A stretch of DNA of 64,000 nt, from contig JACKIE010000009.1 of assembly GCA_020638635.1 (NCBI GenBank), forward strand, positions 1 to 64,000, given 5' to 3'. Below, piece after piece: positions 58,268 to 64,000 of this stretch. This stretch comes from Planctomycetota bacterium (lineage in GTDB: Bacteria > Planctomycetota > UBA8742 > UBA2392). The first letter of the stretch is position 1, and every line of letters begins with the position of its first letter. The position numbers and the translations under genes were made by a program. The notes under the pieces were generated by a model that was not told where the DNA came from, did not search any database, and saw only the letters and a list, made by a program, of their open reading frames with translations.

Positions 58268-59455
58268 CTACGCTGTGTGAATGGTCAGCCAGCGCACGAC
58301 ATCCGACTGGCGCAGCAGCCCGACGATCTGGTTGTCTTTCACCACCAGAACCACGCCGTAGTCGCTTTCCGCCAGGCGCTTCAGGATCTCCGGGCCGGGC
58401 AGGTTGTGCTCGACGAAGTCCACTTCGTGCAGCGGCTTGGCCAGCCGCGCCAGCCGCGTGTGCGGCCGTGCCTCGGGCGGCAGTTGCGCGATGTCGTCAA
58501 TAGTGACGATGCCGACCAGCTGTCCGCCCTCGAGCACCGGCCACACGGCCTGGCTGCGGTGCATCAGGCGCTCGCGCGCGAAGCTCTCGACGTCGTCGCT
58601 GCCGTCGGCGAACTCGAAGCCGGTGTCCATCAGCTCTGATAACCGGTGGCCCTGCAGGCTGGTGCGCAGCTCGGATTCCGCCTGGGCCGCGCGCGCGGCG
58701 CTGAACAGGAACCAGCCGATGAACAGCAGCCACAAGCCGTTGATGAAGCCGCCGAAGAAAATCTCCAGCCCGCCCAGGCCCATCAGCATGAACGCCACCA
58801 CGCGCCCCGAATACGCCGCCCAGCGCGTGGCCTTCTGCATGTCGCCGCTGATCGCCCACAGAATCGCGCGCAGCACGCGCCCGCCATCCAGCGGGAAGCC
58901 GGGCATCATGTTGAACGCCGCCAGGAACAGGTTGATCGGCCCCAGCCACAGCAGCAGCGTGGGCAGCGGGCCCAGCGACGCCATGGCGGCCTCAGGGTTC
59001 TCAACCAGCCGCTGCGCGAAGCCGCCGTCCACCAGCACCGCCGCAAGGCCGATTGAGCCCAGGCCGATCGCCACGCTCATGAGCGGGCCGGCGATCGCGA
59101 CCATGAACTCGACGCCGGCGGTCTTCGGCTGCGTCTTCAACTCGGCCATGCCGCCGAACAGGAACAGCGTGATGCGGTCGATCTCAAGTCCCTTCCACTT
59201 CGCCACCAGCGAGTGCGCGAATTCGTGTGCCAGCAGCGACACGAAAAACAGCAGCGCCGTGGCCAGGCCCAGGCCCCAGTTCAATGCCGGGCTCCAGTCC
59301 GGGTGCCAGCCTGGAAAGGTGTGCGCGGCGAGGCTCCACGCCACCAGGCCGAAAATCAGCAGCACGCTGAAGTGCAGCCGGATCTCGATGCCGAACAGGC
59401 GCCCGATGCCGATTCCCCCGGCCGCCTGCCTGCGTTGTGGCGAGTTTCCGTTCAT
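58268..59455 (-). CDS. site-2 protease family (M50) membrane metalloprotease with CBS domains
   Basis: 395 residues, five or six membrane helices. The zinc site is HEFAH (His77, Glu78, His81), and the third ligand is Asp190 in NMMPGFPLDGGR, both at the membrane. The C-terminus carries a CBS pair (about 265-390: LMHRSQAVWPVLEGGQLVGI; ESDYGVVLVVKDNQIVGLLR), as in SpoIVFB/Rip3-like proteases that respond to nucleotides. It cuts membrane proteins inside the bilayer, often anti-sigma factors. The tethered sigma and anti-sigma proteins in this window are conceivable substrates, but there is no direct evidence. Confidence 0.9.
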   Translation of the reverse strand: MNGNSPQRRQAAGGIGIGRLFGIEIRLHFSVLLIFGLVAWSLAAHTFPGWHPDWSPALNWGLGLATALLFFVSLLAHEFAHSLVAKWKGLEIDRITLFLFGGMAELKTQPKTAGVEFMVAIAGPLMSVAIGLGSIGLAAVLVDGGFAQRLVENPEAAMASLGPLPTLLLWLGPINLFLAAFNMMPGFPLDGGRVLRAILWAISGDMQKATRWAAYSGRVVAFMLMGLGGLEIFFGGFINGLWLLFIGWFLFSAARAAQAESELRTSLQGHRLSELMDTGFEFADGSDDVESFARERLMHRSQAVWPVLEGGQLVGIVTIDDIAQLPPEARPHTRLARLAKPLHEVDFVEHNLPGPEILKRLAESDYGVVLVVKDNQIVGLLRQSDVVRWLTIHTA

Positions 59456-59614
59456 GCCCGAGCCTCACCATCACAACGCCGCGAGGCGCAATCCGCTTCC
59501 ACCCCCTTCACGGCCGCGACCGCAGCGGCTATCTACGTGGCCTGAAACTTCCGGCGTGAGCCGGTGATGGGGGAAACCCCGACGACGGTCGCCACGCGAC
59601 CGGGAAAGACAGAC

Positions 59615-60919
59615 ATGACAACTGAAGAAGCAGGCAAAGAACGCCTGCAGAAGATTCTCGCGCTTGCCGGTTTCGGCTCGCGCCGCGCCTGCGAAGAACT
59701 GATCGTCGAAGGCCGCGTCTCCATCAACAACCAGGCAGTCAGCGTGCTCGGCGTCCGCGCCGACCCCCAGCGCGACGTGATCACCGTTGACGGCGAACGC
59801 GTGCACTTGCCGCGCCCCGCCTACTGGATCCTGAATAAGAAGGAAGGTTCCAGCTTCAACGACGCCGAGGCCGAGCAGGAGCTGCAGGGCCTGGTCGAGG
59901 GCGACTTCGGCCGCCTGTTCACGGCCGGGCGCCTCGACCGCCTGGCGCGCGGCCTGATGCTGATCACCAACGACGGGCGCGTCGCCAACGTGCTGACCCA
60001 TCCGCGTTACCGCGTGCCGAAGGTCTACCGCGTGACCGTGAAGGGGACGGTCGACGTGACGGCCGCGCGGAACATCGAGCGCGCGTTGTTCTATGCCATG
60101 AACAACGGGCGCTTTGAGCCGCTCGAGGTGGGGCGCGCGGCGGGCGGCAAGACGCCGCTGACGCTGACGGTTTACGAGGGCCTGCCGCAGGCCCTGCGCG
60201 ACATCTGCCTGAAGTTCGGCCACGGCGTGAAGTCGATCGAGCGCGTGCGGCTGGGGCCCATTGAGCTCGGCAGCGCGCCCGGCGGCGCCCTGCGCAAGCT
60301 GCGGGCAGACGAAATCCAGATGGTGCTGAACTACGTGGACGAGGCCGAGAACGGCCGGGTTGACTACGAGAAGCCGCTGGTGAGCCCGGCGCGCTTCCAG
60401 CGCGACGACGAAGCCACCGGATTTCGGCGAAAGAAAACCGGTGCGCGCGGGACCACCACTGTCGGTCAGAAGAAGACACGGGCCCGCGTGCAGACGCGCG
60501 GCAAGACTTTTGGCCGCGGCGAGCGCGGGGAGCGCAGGCCGGGTGGTCCGCGACGGGAAGGCGGACCAAAGCGCGAGGGCGGCCCGCGCGGCGAACGCGG
60601 CCCCCGTCGTGAAGGCGGAGCGCGCGGCGAACGCGGTCCCCGTCGTGAAGGCGGACCGCGCGGCGAGCGTGGACCCCGCCGCGAAGGCGGACCGCGCCGT
60701 GAAGGCGGAGCGCGCGGCGAACGCGGACCGCGTCGCGAAGGCGGACCGCGTCGCGAAGGCGGACCGCGTCGAGAAGGCGGCCCGCGTCGAGAAGGCGGCC
60801 CGCGCGGCGAACGTGGACCCCGCCGCGAAGGTGGACCGCGCGGCCCCCGTGGCCCGCGTCCAGGCGGGCGCGGCCCCCGGCGTGATGGCGGCAGGCCGCC
60901 AAGGCGTCGCGAAGACTAG
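59615..60919 (+). CDS. RsuA/RluB-family pseudouridine synthase with long Arg/Gly/Glu tail
   Basis: 434 residues. An S4 RNA-binding domain (about 8-60: ERLQKILALAGFGSRRACEELI) is followed by the catalytic domain with AGRLDRLARGLMLITNDG, where Asp108 is the catalytic residue, and HPRYRVPKVYRVTVKG. It converts a uridine of rRNA to pseudouridine; whether it is RsuA, RluB or RluE type cannot be told. Residues from about 305 form a tail of repeated GPRREGG and GPRGERG units (27-36 bp in DNA), much longer than in standard members and resembling RGG RNA-binding tails. ATG 59615 (MTTEEAGKER) matches the usual start. Confidence 0.87.
   Translation: MTTEEAGKERLQKILALAGFGSRRACEELIVEGRVSINNQAVSVLGVRADPQRDVITVDGERVHLPRPAYWILNKKEGSSFNDAEAEQELQGLVEGDFGRLFTAGRLDRLARGLMLITNDGRVANVLTHPRYRVPKVYRVTVKGTVDVTAARNIERALFYAMNNGRFEPLEVGRAAGGKTPLTLTVYEGLPQALRDICLKFGHGVKSIERVRLGPIELGSAPGGALRKLRADEIQMVLNYVDEAENGRVDYEKPLVSPARFQRDDEATGFRRKKTGARGTTTVGQKKTRARVQTRGKTFGRGERGERRPGGPRREGGPKREGGPRGERGPRREGGARGERGPRREGGPRGERGPRREGGPRREGGARGERGPRREGGPRREGGPRREGGPRREGGPRGERGPRREGGPRGPRGPRPGGRGPRRDGGRPPRRRED
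60560..60890. repeat. tandem repeat encoding the GPRREGG/GERG tail
   Basis: Imperfect repeats of 18 and 36 bp (units like CGCGAAGGCGGACCG) inside the 3' part of the pseudouridine synthase gene. They are in frame throughout, so copy changes would keep the reading frame. Confidence 0.75.
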
Positions 60920-60952
60920 AGATTCAGAAAAAGCTGACGAATGGAGAGAACC

Positions 60953-62407
60953 ATGACCCGCTACCTGATCCCGCTTGTTGCCATCACAGCATTGTGCGCC
61001 GGCCTGCTGCACGCCGACGAAAAGGCCGAACAGCTGCGCGCGCTGCACGCCAGGTTCAGCGACAAGGTCGTGGTGCTGACCTGGACCTCCACCACCTCCG
61101 CCATGGGCCAGACCATCGAGAGCACCGGCGCAACCACCGGCCTGCTGGTCGGCAAGGGCGGCCTGTTCGTGGTCAGCAATCAGCCCCTCAGCAACAACGT
61201 GGGCGGCATGGCCAGCATGTTCGGCCGCGGCGAAAGCACCGGCCCCGAAGACTTCAAGCTGCACACCGCCGACGGCAAGGAGTTTGCCGCCACCGAGGCG
61301 CTGATTTCGGATGCGCAGAACCTGCGCTGGTACGGCGCGCAGCTTGGCGAAACCGCCGGTGTCAGCTTTCCGGAGAAGGCTGAAGTTCCGGCCCTGGGCG
61401 AAGAGGTGGTGATCATCGGCGCCCACGACGAAACCCTCAACTACGCGCGCTTCTTCCGCACCGCCCGCATCAACTGCGTGGTGGAAGACGGCAAGATCTT
61501 CGGCCTCGACGGCTCGCTGGGCGACTGCCTGGGTGGCGTGGTGCTGACCCTGGACGGCAAGCTGCTCGGCATTCTCGGCCAGAAGAAGGGCAAAGAGCAG
61601 GCGGCCGGCGGCGGCGGTTTCGGCCGCATACTTGGCGGGCTCAATGACCCCAGCAAGGCGCTGGGCAACCGCGTGCTGATGACCGCCGGCGTGTTCGGCG
61701 AGGAGCTGAAGAAGGCCCAGGAAGCGGTGCTGAAGCCCGACTTCCACAAGGGCGGCGCCAAGGCTGAGCCGACCACCGAGCCGACCCAGCCCACGGACGC
61801 CCCGCTGTTCGAGGGCACCATCGCCAGCGTGAAGTACCGCGACCAGCAGAAAGACCTGTACGTGCTGATCAACGTGGCGGAGGGCCAGCAAGCGCCCGAG
61901 GAAAACGCCAAGGTGCAGATCATGGGCGCCGACGGCAAGCAGGTCGCCGAGCTGGTGATCACCCGGCGCTACCGCAAGGATCCGCTGGATGAAAAGTCCG
62001 CCATTGACCAGGTCGGCGGCTTCATCGCCGACCCCGACAAGAAGCTGAACCTCGAGAAGGGCATGAAGGTGGTGATCCCGGCCGCGAAGTCTGAGCCCGC
62101 GCCGAAGATCGACGGCTTCCGCGGTATCGAGCGTTTCACCAAGATGACCGAGGAAACCCTGAAGGACAACTACGGCGGCATCAAGGTCGGCTTCAGCGTC
62201 AGCCAGATCCCGCAGAAGGACTCGCCGTGCCGAGCGGCCGGCATCAAGAGCGGTGACCTGATCTACAAGGTCGGCGACAAGGAAGTCACGGCCGAGATGA
62301 CCCTGCAGGACTTCACCAAGCTGCTCAGCGAGCAGAGCGGCGAAGTGAAGCTAAGCATTGTCCGCAAGGGCGGCGAGAAGGTGGAGATCACCGTCCCGGC
62401 CCAGTAA
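60953..62407 (+). CDS. secreted PDZ-domain protein with degenerate trypsin-like region
   Basis: 484 residues: signal peptide (MTRYLIPLVAITALCAGLLHA), then a region built like a trypsin-fold protease (GATTGLLVGKGGLFVVSNQPL, VVIIGAHDETLNYARFFRTARI, GLDGSLGDCLGGVVLTLDGKLLGI). The His-Asp-Ser triad is not recognisable, since the Ser position reads LGDCLGG. A beta domain and a C-terminal PDZ domain follow (about 395-484: VGFSVSQIPQKDSPCRAAGI to KGGEKVEITVP). It could be a protease-derived chaperone or binding protein of the periplasm. ATG 60953 has GGAGAG just upstream; one four codons earlier is possible. Confidence 0.72.
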   Translation: MTRYLIPLVAITALCAGLLHADEKAEQLRALHARFSDKVVVLTWTSTTSAMGQTIESTGATTGLLVGKGGLFVVSNQPLSNNVGGMASMFGRGESTGPEDFKLHTADGKEFAATEALISDAQNLRWYGAQLGETAGVSFPEKAEVPALGEEVVIIGAHDETLNYARFFRTARINCVVEDGKIFGLDGSLGDCLGGVVLTLDGKLLGILGQKKGKEQAAGGGGFGRILGGLNDPSKALGNRVLMTAGVFGEELKKAQEAVLKPDFHKGGAKAEPTTEPTQPTDAPLFEGTIASVKYRDQQKDLYVLINVAEGQQAPEENAKVQIMGADGKQVAELVITRRYRKDPLDEKSAIDQVGGFIADPDKKLNLEKGMKVVIPAAKSEPAPKIDGFRGIERFTKMTEETLKDNYGGIKVGFSVSQIPQKDSPCRAAGIKSGDLIYKVGDKEVTAEMTLQDFTKLLSEQSGEVKLSIVRKGGEKVEITVPAQ

Positions 62408-62424
62408 GCCAGCAAGACAAACCG

Positions 62425-62454
62425 AACTCCCCGGCAACCTTGCCGGGGAGTTTT
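62425..62454 (+). terminator. terminator after the PDZ-protein gene
   Basis: Arms AACTCCCCGGCAA/TTGCCGGGGAGTT with a 2-nt loop, followed by TT and CGTT. Confidence 0.82.
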
Positions 62455-62491
62455 CGTTGGTAGGATGGTGTCCCCCGACGAAAGGCTGCCT

Positions 62492-64000
62492 ATGCGTGCT
62501 GCTCTGCTTGCGGGTGTCGTGTTGCTCTGCCTGGTTTCGCCGGCCGTGGCCGAAGAGGCCGCATTGTCGCCCGAGGAATCGGCCTGGCTGAAGGCGCTGG
62601 CCGCCGCGGGCTGGAGCGAGCCCGTCGGCGACGACGACGTCAGCGTGTGCGCGCGCGACTTCGCCCTCAACAGCGCCCAGCTGCCGGGCGTGCTGGCCAA
62701 ACAGGCCGCGCTGAGCGAAGACCAGCGCGCGACATTGAATGAGCTGATCCGCATCGAGGTCAAGCAGGCCGGCTGGCTGGACCGCATCGTCGTGGATCCG
62801 GGCGTTTACACATTCGGCCTGCAGCAGGGGCTGCGCAACGTGCAACTGGTTGCCCGCGACGCCACGGGCAACATCCTCGACGTGCGCGGCGCGCGCCTGC
62901 GTGAAGCCTCGGATGCCAAACCTGCTGCCCGCATCGAGCCCGACGGCGGCGGCGTGGTGCTTCGGCTGAGCTGGGGCCAGGCACGCTTCCGCTGGTTCTT
63001 CGTCACCCGCAAGGCGCACACCGAGGCCCTGGGCGCCATGACCGAGCGCAAGGCCGGCAACGTCTCGGTGTTCTCCGACCTGCCCGACGAGGCCGGCGTC
63101 CCGCAGGTCGCCGCGCTGCTCGAGAAAGCCGTCAAGGCCAACGAGCCCCTCACCGGCGGCAGGCTGCCCGAAGGCTTCCATTACGTGCTCTACCTGCACG
63201 GCCAGTACGACACCTACAAGGCCATCGACCAGCTGCTCACGGCCGGCAACTTCGCGCAGAACGGCGCGTTCACGTCCTGGAGCACCGGCCGCAGCTACGT
63301 GGTCTGGTACACGCATCACGACGGGCCGTACGCGCTGCCCAGCAGCCTGCTGCAGGTGATGATCCACGAACTGCACCACCAGTTCATGTACGCGGCCTTC
63401 CCGAGTTCGCGCTATGAACCGGACTGGTGGCAGGAAAGCCTGGCCGAGGTCGCCGCCCAGCAGGGGCTTGAACTCGCGGACAAGCAGGCCGCCGAAAACT
63501 ACCGCAAGCGCCGCCTGACGGAGCTGGACTTCTTCGGCCGCGCCGGGCGCCTGCCGCACCCCGAAGACCTGCTCGCCGGCAAGGACGGCGCCAACCTCAG
63601 CGCCAACTACACCGCCATGTGGGTGATCGGCCGCGCGCTTGCCGCCCAGTCCGACGACCTGCGCGCCATGGTGGCGATGGCCGCCGAGTACGACCTGGGG
63701 CGCGACGCCGGCGTAGCGCTGCAGCGCGAACTGGACAAGCGCTACCCGTCGATCGCGCGCATGTTTGAAACCGCGCGGCGTACGGCCGCGCGCGACGGCG
63801 AGTGGTACGTGAAGTGGAACGCCTGCGTGGACGAGCGCGACGGCGCGGTCGAGGTCAACACCGAGGTGGGGCTGGGTGGCTTCGCCCTGCTGAACCAGCC
63901 CGTGCAGGGGAACAGCGTCAGCATGAGCGGCGACTTCCGCTGGGACGACCAGCCGCTGCCGCAGGTGGACTTCGTGTTCGCCTACGGCCTGGGTCCGCAG
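62492..64000 (+). CDS. secreted zinc metalloprotease-like protein (DUF1570-like), 3' end outside the window
   Basis: 503 codons are visible and the frame is open at the right edge. Signal peptide MRAALLAGVVLLCLVSPAVA, then a helical and beta N-terminal part. The zinc motif is HELHH at residue 292 (VMIHELHHQFMYAAF), and WWQESLAEVAA about 27 residues later supplies the third Glu ligand, as in gluzincins. A C-terminal beta-rich domain begins near 450 (VEVNTEVGLGGFALLNQPVQ). The layout resembles the DUF1570 peptidases common in Planctomycetota. It should cut peptides outside the cytoplasm. AAAGG precedes the ATG at 62492. Confidence 0.75.
   Translation, partial: MRAALLAGVVLLCLVSPAVAEEAALSPEESAWLKALAAAGWSEPVGDDDVSVCARDFALNSAQLPGVLAKQAALSEDQRATLNELIRIEVKQAGWLDRIVVDPGVYTFGLQQGLRNVQLVARDATGNILDVRGARLREASDAKPAARIEPDGGGVVLRLSWGQARFRWFFVTRKAHTEALGAMTERKAGNVSVFSDLPDEAGVPQVAALLEKAVKANEPLTGGRLPEGFHYVLYLHGQYDTYKAIDQLLTAGNFAQNGAFTSWSTGRSYVVWYTHHDGPYALPSSLLQVMIHELHHQFMYAAFPSSRYEPDWWQESLAEVAAQQGLELADKQAAENYRKRRLTELDFFGRAGRLPHPEDLLAGKDGANLSANYTAMWVIGRALAAQSDDLRAMVAMAAEYDLGRDAGVALQRELDKRYPSIARMFETARRTAARDGEWYVKWNACVDERDGAVEVNTEVGLGGFALLNQPVQGNSVSMSGDFRWDDQPLPQVDFVFAYGLGPQ

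Noticed and set aside
59456..59614. Riboswitch before the pseudouridine synthase gene
   Set aside because: Short stems such as CCGGC-GTGA-GCCGG are present, but no known aptamer consensus can be recognised.

Overview
This is one 64-kb stretch of a GC-rich bacterial chromosome with about 39 real genes, no rRNA or tRNA gene that I can see, and no CRISPR array. The gene families point to Planctomycetota or a closely related uncultured lineage. These are a DUF1501/DUF1800 pair next to a PQQ-type sugar dehydrogenase, a DUF4175-like protein with giant coiled-coil partners under an ECF sigma factor, an ECF sigma factor with a membrane-spanning extension, FecR-like and orphan anti-sigma proteins, a DUF1570-like metalloprotease, and many secreted FN3, FG-GAP and VWA proteins. 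The assignment is inferred from gene content; no marker rRNA is present.

Layout. 0-5.2 kb: end of a surface beta-helix/FN3 protein, a 29-residue membrane peptide, a TPR protein, an SDR oxidoreductase and prolyl-tRNA synthetase. 5.2-13.2 kb: a lysine-rich histone-like protein, a methyltransferase, the DUF1800-DUF1501-PQQ dehydrogenase operon, a conserved unknown and an FG-GAP protein. 13.2-16.4 kb: an A/T-richer accessory island with a broken serine recombinase, a polymorphic-toxin module, its probable DUF4279 immunity gene and remnants of the toxin's 5' part split by palindromes. 16.4-28.6 kb: a lipoprotein, an alkaline-phosphatase-superfamily enzyme and the ECF/FecR/DUF4175/coiled-coil operon. 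28.9-32.4 kb: three overlapping genes (type-1 copper cupredoxin, cupredoxin-like lipoprotein, membrane adenylate cyclase). 32.6-43.4 kb: two tandem anti-sigma-like paralogues, GlnE, an FN3 protein, MgtE, an isolated NuoH and QueG. 43.5-50.8 kb: a frameshifted repeat protein with a C-terminal anchor, a large membrane protein with an STN-like domain, an ECF-TM-MORN fusion, a pseudo-receiver and a nuclease-fold lipoprotein. 50.9-64 kb: a kinase-STAS-TPR protein, a laterally acquired TrlF-like ATPase, a VWA protein, a site-2 protease, an RsuA-type pseudouridine synthase with a long RGE tail, a PDZ protein and a truncated metalloprotease.

Signal transduction dominates: two ECF sigma factors, one FecR-like and two orphan anti-sigma proteins, a cyclase, a kinase, a pseudo-receiver and an intramembrane protease. 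Most of these have an envelope-facing part, so the region looks devoted to sensing and maintaining the cell surface.

The intergenic DNA is unusual. It carries clusters of 19-nt hairpins (8-bp arms, 3-nt loop) whose arms differ while the layout stays constant. There are nested inverted elements made of short tandem repeats, a 164-bp element with terminal inverted repeats, and a 12-bp motif (TTGACNNGTCAA) found five times. Two palindromes interrupt the toxin gene, and removing them on paper restores one reading frame, which suggests that small palindromes move in this genome.
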